Below, in pieces: positions 1-9,299 of a stretch of DNA of 64,000 nt (position 1 is the stretch's first letter; each line of letters opens with the position of its first letter). Source of the DNA: Pectinophora gossypiella (taxonomy: Eukaryota; Arthropoda; Insecta; Lepidoptera; Gelechiidae); the NCBI RefSeq assembly GCF_024362695.1, contig NC_065427.1:1426001-1490000 (forward strand). The letters run 5' to 3'. Made by a program: the position numbers and the translations under genes. A model generated the notes under the pieces. The model had not been told where the DNA came from, searched no databases, and saw only the letters and a list, made by a program, of their open reading frames with translations.

Positions 1-204
1 TCTAGCCATACGTAAGGTCTTATACCGTCGCCACCCTCGTCCACTCCTTGATATCATCTACCCATGTCATGTCATCCTCGGCCTTCAACTGTATTGATTA
101 TAAAAGGACACCACACATAGTTTTACATCAGAGTTAGAACTTCTCTTTGTAAGTAAGTATTCTACAAGATATAACACGACGGTAGACGAAACACATTTTT
201 ATGT

Positions 205-400
205 AAATCTAGAGGGCGCCAAATTGAATTTAGCATGACGTAACATAGCCTATAACCACCGGACAATTAAGACGCTTCTAGAGACACCTCATTTGTTAAA
301 TTCTGACAAGTGGTTTAGAAGTTTGGTTGGAACAGACGTGCATACATAACATACATACATAACGGTCAAACACATATCGCTCGTTTTGCTTCGCCGCAGT
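205..400 (+). repeat. Interspersed repeat family R1, copy 1
   Basis: This stretch (GGACAATTAAGACGCTTCTA, then CACCTCATTTGTTAAATTCT) recurs with changes at 50208-50372 on the same strand and in reverse complement around 59860-60245. I do not recognise the family and see no coding. The flank 1-204 shows nothing else I can support. Confidence 0.6.
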
Positions 401-700
401 CGGGTAATAATCAGCTTCGCAATTTTTATGTTCTGTTGTGGTTGGTATATTTTACAACTGCTTGTTTAACTTTTAAACAGTTTCTTAAAGTCTATCAAGA
501 AGTCCTAGATATCCAGGTATCTCCACTATGTTCTTTAAATGCTAAAAGTTTTCAGGCAGAGATAAATTTTAAACTGCTTAAGTTCGTCTTTGAAACAACA
601 ACGATAAAAAAGTTTGCGTTTTATAGTGCGGAAATCGTGGTCATGTTTTTACTTAAATAATAGACGATCAAACGAACTTCTTGAAGCGAAGTTCGATCAC

Positions 701-875
701 TATTATATGAGTCGCTTCATTCGAAGATATAAGTATTATTAACCAGGTAGTCCTTTAAACCTACAGGCAACTCGCACGAATTTTAAAGATTCTATCGATT
801 TTAAATCGATTGATTGATATTTTTTTTTTTTTTTTACTAGCTCGCGCCACCCTATACCGTCCTGTCACCTCATTT
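701..875 (+). repeat. DIRS left inverted terminal repeat
   Basis: This is the reverse complement of 7926-8108 with few differences, including a T-run (A-run at the other end) and the palindromic ATCGATTTTAAATCGAT stretch. The outer part 657-700, GAACTTCTTGAAGCGAAGTTC-like, is unique to this end and can fold on itself. Confidence 0.9.
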
Positions 876-945
876 CGTTTAGAGAATAGGCTAAGCTACA
901 TTTAAGTCTTTTCTGTGTTTTGGGTTCAAGGGCGGGTGGGTGTGT

Positions 946-1067
946 TTATATCTTCGAATGAAGCGACTCATATAATAGTGATCGAACTTCGCTTCAAGAA
1001 GTTCGTTTGATCGTCTATTATATTTCGTCGCTTCATTCTTCAGATATAAGTATTATTAACCAGGTAG
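946..1067 (-). repeat. DIRS internal complementary region
   Basis: Positions 946-1020 are the reverse complement of the left extremity (657-734). Positions 1015-1067 are the exact reverse complement of the right extremity (8056-8108). The two parts meet at the shared TATTA/AATAG core. In DIRS elements this region is thought to template completion of the ends and circle formation. It sits 3' of the recombinase gene, the expected place. Confidence 0.9.
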
Positions 1068-1202
1068 ATGTTTAGAGATAGTGTTTATAATCAAACACGC
1101 CATATATACCACAAGAAAAGACTTTAATAAACAAAACTTTCTCTCCTTACAATGATTACTTATAATTTGTTAATCATATAATGGCGTAAATAAAAATCAA
1201 AA

Positions 1203-1985
1203 TCAAGACGCTCTTCTGTCAACTGGAGTGCAAACTGATTTTGCAAATGCTCCTTCGTCGATGATTGGGCGATTGTAAAATCGAGCGAAAGTCAGGGATG
1301 AACTAGACCATCCGGCGGTTTTTCTTATTGTGTCTATGCTTACACCAGCCGACGCCGCCGCCGAGGTGGAGGCGTGTCGGGTGCTGTGTGCACTAAATGT
1401 GCTCACATCAATGCCGCTCTCCGCCAGAGTCTGCTTAATCCAGCGACTAATGGACTGCGGAGAGGCCTTTTTGTGGGGTTTTTTATAAGTCAAAATAAGG
1501 TTTTCAGTGCCCGCAGGTCGTAAACCTGAGGTAACACGGAGGTATTCATCGAGTGTCAAAACCGGGCAGATACTTAGGTTTTCCTGGAATGACGGCAAGT
1601 AAAGAGTGGGCTGCTCTCTACCAGCAGCAGACGTCTTAATAATATCGGGAATATAAATCTTTATACCGTTTGGGCACCTATCCACATTTTTCACCTTAAT
1701 CAAAGATAGGGTCTGCACTCTGTGGCCAGTACAAAGGGCGAGTAACATTAAAAATTTTTTAGTTAATTTATCGAGGCTTAGATTGCTATTAGGCATCCAC
1801 TGGGAAATGTAAGTAAGCACCATCTGTGGATCCCAAGTAGTTGAATACTTGGGACGAGAGGGGCGTTGTCTATATATACCTTTTAATAACCTTTTTATTC
1901 TTTCGTCCGAACCTAGGTCGTTGCCCAGGAGTAACGACAAAGCAGAGCGGTGACTGTTAATGGTACCGTAAGCGGCTCTTGAGTT
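1203..1985 (-). pseudogene. DIRS tyrosine recombinase, catalytic part (3' fragment)
   Basis: Integrase of the tyrosine recombinase class, which would insert the circular DNA copy of the element into the genome. Catalytic residues are visible: the first Arg in GHRVQ, the HSTRH box (H-x-x-R) and the nucleophile Tyr in ARFYNRP near the C-terminus. The open frame runs on to an ATG at 2027, but its first residues come from the foldback end that begins at 1994, so that ATG is not the native start. The N-terminal part of the gene is at 4316-4456. The frame is interrupted by the foldback insertion and is otherwise open, so the gene is a recent casualty rather than an old relic. Confidence 0.88.
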
Positions 1986-1993
1986 GAATTGTT
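1986..1993. repeat. 8-bp target site duplication (left copy) of foldback element
   Basis: GAATTGTT lies directly before the element end GTGTGATGC. The identical octamer lies directly after the other end at 4316-4323. Confidence 0.92.
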
Positions 1994-2050
1994 GTGTGAT
2001 GCTCTGTCGCGGGGCCACCACCTCCAATTCAGTTGAAAACGATATAGATT

Positions 2051-2474
2051 ACTGTACGTACCATGTACATAGTGTACGTGAAAAGATTTTATGTGTACGT
2101 GCTATAATTAGAAAGAAAACAACAAATTAAAGTGGCTTCGCTGGAGAGCATACTCCCCAGCGGAGCCACTCAGTTTGCATACTTCGAGATGTTTTCTTCC
2201 TGTAAATTGAAGTATAGTTTGATGTACGTACTACGTACATAGTGTACGTGAAAAGATTTTATGTGTACGTGCTATAATTAGAAAGAAAACAACAAATTAA
2301 AGTGGCTTCGCTGGAGAGCATACTCCCCAGCGGAGCCACTCAGTTTGCATACTTCGAGATGTTTTCTTCCTGTAAATTGTAGTATAGTTTGATGTACGTA
2401 CTACGTACATAGTGTACGTGAATAGATTTTATGTGTACGTGCTATAATTAGAAAGAAAACAACAAATTAAAGTG
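2051..2474 (+). repeat. 170-bp tandem repeat in left foldback arm
   Basis: Three units start at about 2051, 2221 and 2391, the last one cut short. Each begins with nested TACGTAC/GTACGTG motifs. Complete units contain an imperfect palindrome of about 40 bp (AGTGGCTTCGCTGG ... CCAGCGGAGCCACT). They resemble subterminal transposase-binding arrays. Confidence 0.85.
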
Positions 2475-2765
2475 TATATGACGGCATGAACAAAACGTGA
2501 AGCGCTGAAGATTTTAAGAAACAATCTCCTTGCGAGAACTTTTTATCTATGCACAAACTACTAAGAGAACCTATTTCAGACGAACGTCTCTCATACAAAA
2601 CAAAGAGCCTCAGAATTTAGAGTATGACACTTGATTTGACATATAAAATTATATTGCCACACGCAAAAATAATTGTGGGGTTGCCATAGTAATGATATGG
2701 CACGGCGTGGCAGTAGTGATAGCTTTAAATTATTTAGATTACTTTAAATTTTGATGACAAGGTTT

Positions 2766-3543
2766 GGTGACGGATCGGTACGGCACTGACAATTTATGTC
2801 AAATCTGTCATAGATACACGGCCGGAAATGTTCATACAAAAAAATTGTACCATAGCGCAAATGTACCGAGTTTAGAAAATGACAGCTACTTCACCCCTCT
2901 CCTACTTCATTTCACCCCTCTGCGATCTTCCGCCATCTTGGGACAATCTTAGGTTAGGATATAAACATAGACACAAGGGCAAGCGCTGCCCGCCTGGCGT
3001 CCTAACCAAACAAAATCCAAAATCAATCATTGTTTCATTATAGTTTTATAAATGTAAGTGATCGAGTGAAATTTGCGTTGAATAAATTCCGTAGTTAGCC
3101 TCTCAACTAGAAAACTGTGATATCCATACAGTATGAGTGTAAGATAAGTAAGCGAAAAGACGAAAAGACGCTATATTTCACCAGTTTCCTAAAAGTGAGC
3201 TAGGAAGAACTCTAGAAGTGCAGAAGTTACAGTGTTTGTGTGATGACAATTTGCGAAGGCTTAGGACTACTGGGAACAATTGTGTTTGCCATGCGGATTG
3301 CACAAAGACATTTTTATTAAAAACTTTCCGGGTCTCTCAAGATTAGCAGTGTTATTATAAACAAAATATTAAAGGGTACAGATGTCTCTAGATTAGAGAG
3401 TTTAGAGGAAAGTTTGCCATTAATGCAAAAAGGCATATTTAAAATAATAATAATAAAGCTCTATTTCAGAAAAAAAATCCATAAAATATAAAACAAAATT
3501 AAAAAATAAAATGTTATACAAGTAAACTGCAGTCTTTTTTTAT
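2766..3543 (+). other. Unique centre (cargo) of the foldback element
   Basis: This is not repeated elsewhere in the window. It holds two TTCACCCCTCT copies, a perfect YY1/Pho-type site CCGCCATCTTGG at 2930-2941, a stop-free stretch of 64 codons at 3152-3343, and AATAAA-like motifs near 3450. The short reading frame has a C-x-C ... C-x-C-H-x-x-C cluster and an FHQFPK motif reminiscent of THAP domains. It has no in-frame ATG (a stop lies at 3149). It could be a captured host gene fragment or a decayed transposase end. Confidence 0.5.
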
Positions 3544-3834
3544 AAACCTTGTCATCAAAATTTAAAGTAATCTAAATAATTTAAAGCTATCACTACTGCC
3601 ACGCCGTGCCATATCATTACTATGGCAACCCCACAATTATTTTTGCGTGTGGCAATATAATTTTATATGTCAAATCAAGTGTCATACTCTAAATTCTGAG
3701 GCTCTTTGTTTTGTATGAGAGACGTTCGTCTGAAATAGGTTCTCTTAGTAGTTTGTGCATAGATAAAAAGTTCTCGCAAGGAGATTGTTTCTTAAAATCT
3801 TCAGCGCTTCACGTTTTGTTCATGCCGTCATATA

Positions 3835-4260
3835 CACTTTAATTTGTTGTTTTCTTTCTAATTATAGCACGTACACATAAAATCTTTTCACGTACACTAT
3901 GTACGTAGTACGTACATCAAACTATACTACAATTTACAGGAAGAAAACATCTCGAAGTATGCAAACTGAGTGGCTCCGCTGGGGAGTATGCTCTCCAGCG
4001 AAGCCACTTTAATTTGTTGTTTTCTTTCTAATTATAGCACGTACACATAAAATCTTTTCACGTACACTATGTACGTAGTACGTACATCAAACTATACTTC
4101 AATTTACAGGAAGAAAACATCTCGAAGTATGCAAACTGAGTGGCTCCGCTGGGGAGTATGCTCTCCAGCGAAGCCACTTTAATTTGTTGTTTTCTTTCTA
4201 ATTATAGCACGTACACATAAAATCTTTTCACGTACACTATGTACATGGTACGTACAGTAA
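3835..4260 (-). repeat. 170-bp tandem repeat in right foldback arm
   Basis: The mirror of the array in the left arm, three units in reverse complement with the same internal palindrome. Near-identity between the arms suggests recent insertion or ongoing gene conversion. Confidence 0.85.
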
Positions 4261-4315
4261 TCTATATCGTTTTCAACTGAATTGGAGGTGGTGGCTCCGC
4301 GACAGAGCATCACAC

Positions 4316-4456
4316 GAATTGTTCAGTTAAAAAGGTAATAATCAATTCTATAGTGGGATTGAACACGTCTAAGCCCCGATGGTCACAGAATTGCCACCAT
4401 AGCTTAAAAGAAGTATTATACTGTTTCATGGTGCTACTGGAAATTGATGAAAGCAT
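4316..4456 (-). pseudogene. DIRS tyrosine recombinase, N-terminal part (5' fragment)
   Basis: The ATG at 4456 lies 11 bases past the end of the pol gene, and the frame is already open upstream, overlapping pol. It encodes about 47 residues (a TMKQYNTSFKLW core), like the SAM-like DNA-binding start of DIRS recombinases. It runs straight into the 8-bp duplication at 4316-4323. Counting the duplication once, the frame continues without a shift in the fragment that ends at 1203, which shows these are the two halves of one gene. Confidence 0.85.
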
Positions 4457-4467
4457 TAGGTCGAGGG

Positions 4468-6198
4468 CTATTGGTGGGACCTTTCTTCTGATGAAGGCTC
4501 GCCGGAGAGCATCGCGGCTGCCAGGGTAAGCGTTTTGTGTAATGGATGCATCGATCTGAAATGGGATTTGAGAAGATTTCTTTTAGGGTTGAATATTATG
4601 ATATCTGAAATTAACAAACTCTTGAGGAGGGGAAACCAAGGCTGTCCGGGCCAGTAAGGGAAAACGAGTGTTCCCGTGGCTTTGTCGCTGATTATTTTTC
4701 TAATGCATTTTAGCACGAGGGAAAAAGGGGGAAATGCATAAAAAAGGTCTGGATGCCAATTGACGGTGAAAGCGTCAACAGTTTCTGCATCCGGATCTCT
4801 TTTCCAAGAAATGTATCTACGGCATTTGGCGTTAATGCGAGAAGCGAATAAATCTATATTCGGTTCACCTAATGTATTAGTTATGTGTTTGAAAGCCCAA
4901 TCAGCAAGTTCCCATTCGGTGTCACCGTCAAGTTTGCGTGATTCCTCGTCAGCTTCTACATTATCGTGAGTGTTTATGTACGAGGCAAAAAGCCAAATAT
5001 TACGCTTCTCACACCACTGCCAAATGGATTTTGCTAAGTTATTTAGGTGTGGAAATTGTATTCCACCCATACGGTTTATATAGCAGAGTGCTGTTGAGTT
5101 ATCTACTCTAAGTAGAATCGCACAGTTAGTGAGAGTACCAGCAAAGCATTTGAGAGCCATAAAAATGGCGAGAAGTTCTAAGTAATTAATATGATGGGAA
5201 TGCTCTTCCTCTTTCCATCCACCATTGGCACGATTTCCATCACAAAATGCGCCCCAACCAGTTCTGGAAGCATCCGTAAATATTTCTATTTTAAAATCTT
5301 CTTGTGGTCTAAGGGGATTGAAAGAGGAAGTGATGTGCTTTTCCCACCATCGCAAATCTGGCAAAATAGTATTAGGTAAGCAGATCTTTGTGTCATAGTT
5401 TCTGTATTTTTCTAAGAACAGATATTTTTCCCTTTCTAGTTCCTTAGTGTACAACCAGCCATATTTGATGGCTGGGCATGCTGCGATTAATACACCAATA
5501 AGCTGTGAATATTCTCTTATTGTGCATCTCGGTAACATAGAATACTTTTTTACCAGATTTAAGATGTTATTTCTCTTTTCATGTGGAAGGGATAGGGACA
5601 TATCAACCGTATCGAACATGAAACCAAGGAATTTACAAATTTGACGGGGTTCAAGGACACTTTTTTCGTAATTTATCACGAAACCCAAGCATTCAAGTAA
5701 CTTAATGGTCTCTGTCACGTTTTTCTGACACTCACTGTATGTATTGCCTATACATAGAATATCATCAAGGTAAATAACCGATTGGTATCCTTGGAGTCTT
5801 AAATAATGTATGACCTCCTTCATTATTTTTGTGAATACACGTGGAGCGACAGATAGACCATAGGGCAAAGCATTGAAGCAATAAGTCTTCCTATCAAACT
5901 GAAAGGACAAGTATTTGCGATCTTCCGTTGCTATCGGGACGAGAAAATAAGCTTCCTTAAGGTCGACAGTAGCCATGAAGCCTTTTTCTGGTACCAACCT
6001 CGCTGCTGTCCTATGGTCTTCCATTTTAAAGTGAGCCTTTGAAATGAACTTGTTGAGACATTTTAAGTTTAAGATGAATCTTTTTCCTCCGTTGGGTTTT
6101 GGGGCTAAAAAAGTACTTGAAATAAAGGTGTCTGTGTCTACGTGTTTGCATAGCGAGATAGCTCCTAAGGTCAATAATTTATCTACAGCCAGGGACAT
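4468..6198 (-). CDS. DIRS pol: reverse transcriptase, RNase H and methyltransferase-like region
   Basis: Copies the element RNA into DNA and removes the RNA strand. The first Met is at 6198, but the frame is open upstream to past 6470. It contains AGRIRYFYNCW and ILSWIHDGYRIPF, which are typical DIRS pol N-terminal motifs, so the true product starts inside the gag overlap, probably by frameshift (pol is in the -1 frame of gag) or internal initiation. Reverse transcriptase motifs in order: FLAPKPNGGKR, ATVDLKEAYF, ALPYGLSVAP and the active-site YLDD. RNase H follows, with IFTDAS, the NYLELLA box and RVDNS. The C-terminal part (NIDLFASR ... YAFPPFS ... PYWPGQPWF) matches the conserved region often described as a derived Dam-like methyltransferase in DIRS elements. 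No stop or frameshift breaks it. It ends 11 bases before the recombinase ATG. Confidence 0.93.
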   Translation of the reverse strand: MSLAVDKLLTLGAISLCKHVDTDTFISSTFLAPKPNGGKRFILNLKCLNKFISKAHFKMEDHRTAARLVPEKGFMATVDLKEAYFLVPIATEDRKYLSFQFDRKTYCFNALPYGLSVAPRVFTKIMKEVIHYLRLQGYQSVIYLDDILCIGNTYSECQKNVTETIKLLECLGFVINYEKSVLEPRQICKFLGFMFDTVDMSLSLPHEKRNNILNLVKKYSMLPRCTIREYSQLIGVLIAACPAIKYGWLYTKELEREKYLFLEKYRNYDTKICLPNTILPDLRWWEKHITSSFNPLRPQEDFKIEIFTDASRTGWGAFCDGNRANGGWKEEEHSHHINYLELLAIFMALKCFAGTLTNCAILLRVDNSTALCYINRMGGIQFPHLNNLAKSIWQWCEKRNIWLFASYINTHDNVEADEESRKLDGDTEWELADWAFKHITNTLGEPNIDLFASRINAKCRRYISWKRDPDAETVDAFTVNWHPDLFYAFPPFSLVLKCIRKIISDKATGTLVFPYWPGQPWFPLLKSLLISDIIIFNPKRNLLKSHFRSMHPLHKTLTLAAAMLSGEPSSEERSHQ

Positions 6199-6365
6199 AT
6201 CGGTTTTTTCATGAGATGATAGGGAACTGCGAGGAGTTTGTTTCTGATAAACATCGCTACAAAATGGTATACGGTAACCATCATGAATCCAGGAAAGTAT
6301 TAATGGATTATCGGTAATTTTTAGCCAACAGTTATAAAAGTAGCGTATTCTGCCAGCGTGTACCT

Positions 6366-7853
6366 CTACTGTTGTTGTGTTGGAGCACGTTGTGGCTTGT
6401 TCTGGAACGAGGTCCTCGACTGGGTCGACGATGGTGCTTTGCGGCTCCAGGACCCTGCAGATGAGGTCTTCTTTGTCCCCCCTCGCCCCCCTCTGTTCGA
6501 CGGGTAGCGAGGAGGGCCCGCCCAGTTTCCCTGAGGCCGCGATCGACTTGTCGAAGCTTGTGCATTAGAAGGCGTTGATTTAGGAGCAGGCGCTGATTTC
6601 TTGATTTGAAGGCCTTGCTTTTCAATTACTCTTGAAGCCTTTATTTTTTCTGAGAGCTTTTTTCCAAAAAGCATCTCATCTCTTTCAACGTCTTGAACAA
6701 TATTTGAAAAAGACTTGTCTAATCCCGGGGTAATGAATTTCATTCTAGCTTGCGTTTCTACGTGATGTAAGTCGCATAAAATGCGGGAGCTCTCACTTAA
6801 AAGTTTAATAATTTCCAGCTTATTATCATTGCCTTCAAGTAACAGGGTCAATGCTCTGTTAAGCGCAGTGATTCCTACGCCCAGCTGTTGCTGAACTGAC
6901 TCAACCCTTTTATCTCGATTTCTTGTTGCGTCAGACACTGCTGCTGATATCTCGGGGTTTAGCTTCGGAGCTTGTAAAAGTGAGCAATTTTCAGGCACTA
7001 AGAATTGCTTCATAGTCTTTTCTTTCAGTTCCTTGTTAAGTCCCTTGCGTAAAATAGGGGTCCATAAGCGTGATAGACTATCGTGAATATTTTCGCCAAA
7101 CTTAGGTAAGTCTTCGGTAGACTCGCCTAAGGCTAAAATAATGTCTGGATCAAGTTCAGGCACAGTGTCTTCTGGTTTTTGTTTCTCACTTGGTATATCC
7201 GAAGATTCCGAGGCAGGAACTTCCGGAACCGTCAAGGGTTCTTCGTTGTCCGGCAGAGGAACTTCTTCGGTAACCATTTCTTGATCGTCATCTAAAATTA
7301 GAGTGACGGTATTAACTAAATGTTTTAACCAAATAAGAGTGAACTAGGTAGCTAAAACTACGCGTAGCTATAAACAAACTAGCTAGGTGAAAGGAAAGTG
7401 TACCAACCTAAAGTTGGTGTCACATTCATTTTTTGCAGTAAAAGTGCTATTTACGAAGTAATATGGCGATATGTTATACGCTAGATATGTATAATTACCA
7501 TCGTGATGACCCACGGTCAACCTCACGGTAAAATAGGAAAATAATAAAATTATTATTTTTCTTGAGGGTACTTGATTAAAGACATACTGTTGTATTAACC
7601 CACGGTTAATCTCTCAGCGTTCAAAAGTGCCACTGTGTTAACCCACAGTTAACCTCTAGGCCTAGTATAGTAAGAGACGAACACAAATATGTTAATTAAT
7701 AAAACATAGAATAAGAAGATAAGTACCTGATTTGTTTTCCGATCCCGACGAATCAGCAATTAGGAGGAGGCGGTCCCTTTCTTGTTTTTCCTCGAGCTTT
7801 CTAATCTTGCGTTGATAACGATCTATCTTTTCGTTTAAACTTCTTTTCGGCAT
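6366..7853 (-). CDS. DIRS gag, two exons
   Basis: Structural protein expected to package the element RNA. The larger exon (7291-6366) carries a DIRS gag signature (LDPDIILALGE, FGENIHDSLSRLW, FLVPENCSLLQAPKLNPE) and an Arg/Gly/Ser-rich tail (RGGRGG) suited to RNA binding. An upstream short exon 7853-7727 starts MPKRSLNEKIDRYQ and forms a basic coiled-coil-like segment. Donor TCAG|GTACTT at 7727 and acceptor TTTTAG at 7292 join phase 1 to phase 1, giving GAT and continuing straight into the large exon. The 434-base intron has stops, so splicing or a start at the internal Met (7277) are the alternatives. I favour splicing. The stop TAG at 6366 overlaps pol. Confidence 0.85.
7292..7726 (-). other. 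Putative intron within DIRS gag
   Basis: GT-AG intron on the minus strand. It contains three copies of an inverted motif close to GTTAACCCACAGTTAACC (7508-7524, 7594-7612, 7637-7656). Their role is unknown. They might be a promoter or enhancer array if transcription starts inside the element. Confidence 0.6.
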
Positions 7854-7925
7854 GATTATAAACTCAAAAACTTCAATAAGTAATATGATGATAGACGTGC
7901 GTGCGTTGCCTCGCACGAAAAAAGA

Positions 7926-8108
7926 ATGAGGTGACAGGACGGTATAGGGTGGCGCGAGCTAGTAAAAAAAAAAAAAAAAAAAAAAATATCAATCAATCGA
8001 TTTAAAATCGATAGAATCTTTAAAATTCGTGCGAGTTGCCTGTAGGTTTAAAGGACTACCTGGTTAATAATACTTATATCTGAAGAATGAAGCGACGAAA
8101 TATAATAG
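7926..8108 (-). repeat. DIRS right inverted terminal repeat
   Basis: This is the upstream end of the element in gene orientation. It matches 701-875 inverted and contains a run of about 23 A on the plus strand. The outermost 53 bases are duplicated in the internal complementary region. Confidence 0.9.
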
Positions 8109-8464
8109 ATTTTACTGCCGAATTTTAATTTGTGACTGGCTAGAATACTTTACGTAATGTGACCTTTTATATTTGAGTCGTGAAGTTAAATTTTTTCTTA
8201 CCATAATTTTCTTTATTTTTGACCCTTTAAACATCACTCGTTTGTCCGAACAAGTAATAACTCCTGGCGGGAATCTTGATATTATAATAGTCCTAACAAC
8301 AACATAACATCTGTAACACAGGCTTACGCCTATCACAGACACCAGTCTCTCGCCTGCTTTATTAATCTGTACCCGTATTCATTGGATATTGTACTCAAGT
8401 TCTAAGCTAGTGAGAGAAATAAACATTATTTTTATTTTATTATTTTTATTACATAAGCTTACTA

Positions 8465-9007
8465 CAGTGAAACCTGGTTAAGTGAGACATCAAGGGACCT
8501 GCAATGTCGTTTCACTTATAGAGGTATTCCACTTACCCAGTGTCTCAGATATACAGGTATAAATAAATATCTGTCTCATTTACAGAGGGTTAAATTAATA
8601 GAGGTGAGAATACAGGTTATTTCAGTTATACAGGTGCGATCATTAAATAAAATAACGTGTTATGTATTTTCCAAATAAACATCTGTATGATAGTAAAGCG
8701 AAACTAAAAATGAAGGTAATTGAAGCTCAAAATTTGTACTTACGTACTTGGAATTTGTGGGTAGAATAAGAATGAGTAAACAAACAATGTTATCTCAGTT
8801 ACAGAGGTTTATGCATATAAAATTTACTCGCTGTCTCAGTTATACAGGTAACTATGATGATAAATCGAAAGAACGAATCCCAGATATAGAGGCTTACCTC
8901 GTCCCACTAACAGAGGTAATTCAGTGCCAAAGTGTTGGGACCTCAGCATGAGTTCCAGTTATGGAGGTTTCTCACTTATCCAGGTCCCACTTAACCAAGT
9001 TTCACTG
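8465..9007. mobile_element. Non-autonomous pogo/Tigger-like element with iterated terminal motifs
   Basis: The ends are CAGTGAAACCTGGTTAAGTG and its inverse (ACTTAACCAAGTTTCACTG), each next to TA (8463-8464 and 9008-9009), as for Tc1/mariner/pogo insertions. The 543-bp body contains at least eleven copies, all in one orientation, of a 15-mer near CTCA(G/C)TTATA(C/G)AGGT. That 15-mer is the inner part of the terminal repeat. No transposase is encoded. The superfamily call rests on the TA duplication and CAGT ends. Confidence 0.85.
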
Positions 9008-9036
9008 TATATCCCAATCGCCGTATTCAGAAGTAA

Positions 9037-9255
9037 CGACCTCCGCGGTCCAGTGGTTGACCGTTAGGCTCACGATCCGGAGATCCCGGGTTCGTATCCC
9101 AGTGCAGAAATATCACAACAATTATGATCCCTAGTTTAGTTAGGACATTACAGGCTGATCACCTGATTGTCCGAAAGTAAGATGATCCGTGCTTCGGATG
9201 GCACGTTAAGCCGTTGGTCCCGGTTACTACTTACCGATGTAAGGATCTGACATGA
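9037..9255 (+). mobile_element. tRNA-derived SINE (family S1)
   Basis: The head has an RNA polymerase III A box (TGGTCCAGTGG-like) and a B box (GGGTTCGTATCCC). The body has the motif TGCTTCGG..GGCACGTTAAGCCGTTGGTCCCGG, which recurs in many copies in the window. Confidence 0.85.
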
Positions 9256-9299
9256 CTCATGAGTGGTCATGGTCTATGTCGTGTCTGTTGCGAGGTTTC

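Larger units (their letters stand above)
1994..4315. mobile_element. Foldback DNA transposon with long inverted arms
   Basis: A 2322-bp element with inverted arms of about 770 bp (1994-2765 and 3544-4315) that are almost identical, and a unique centre of about 780 bp. The ends are GTGTGATGCTCTGTCGC and its inverse. It is flanked by a perfect 8-bp target duplication, GAATTGTT. Eight-base duplications are typical of the hAT and P superfamilies, and no transposase is visible here, so it is non-autonomous. A second member with the same ends and its own 8-bp duplication is at 20725-21167. Superfamily assignment is inference. Confidence 0.9.
657..8108 (-). mobile_element. DIRS-type tyrosine-recombinase retrotransposon, interrupted by a foldback insertion
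   Basis: All the hallmarks of the DIRS order are visible on the minus strand: gag, then reverse transcriptase/RNase H, then tyrosine recombinase, then an internal complementary region (946-1067), between inverted terminal repeats (701-875 and 7926-8108). The left end carries about 44 extra bases. Both ends share ATAATAG and there is no evident target duplication, as expected for recombinase-mediated insertion. Without the 2.3-kb foldback insertion and one target-duplication copy the element would be about 5.1 kb. The gag and pol frames are open and the recombinase is broken only by that insertion, so the copy looks young. DIRS family membership is established by gene order plus terminal structure. 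The subgroup was not determined. Confidence 0.93.

Noticed and set aside
436..660. 74-residue frame next to the DIRS left end
   Set aside because: No similarity, no splice context, and it ends by chance at the insertion point.
2051..2474. CRISPR-like array
   Set aside because: Long 170-bp units with no short-repeat/spacer pattern, mirrored in the other arm of an insect transposon.
7692..7916. Upstream Met of the gag first-exon frame (at 7916)
   Set aside because: The Met at 7853 begins the basic MPKRSLNEK segment. The residues before it are hydrophobic and unlike gag.
9037..9110. Possible tRNA gene
   Set aside because: A and B boxes are present but no full cloverleaf is seen, and the SINE body follows directly. 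Same for 40430-40490, 57470-57535 and 58115-58200.
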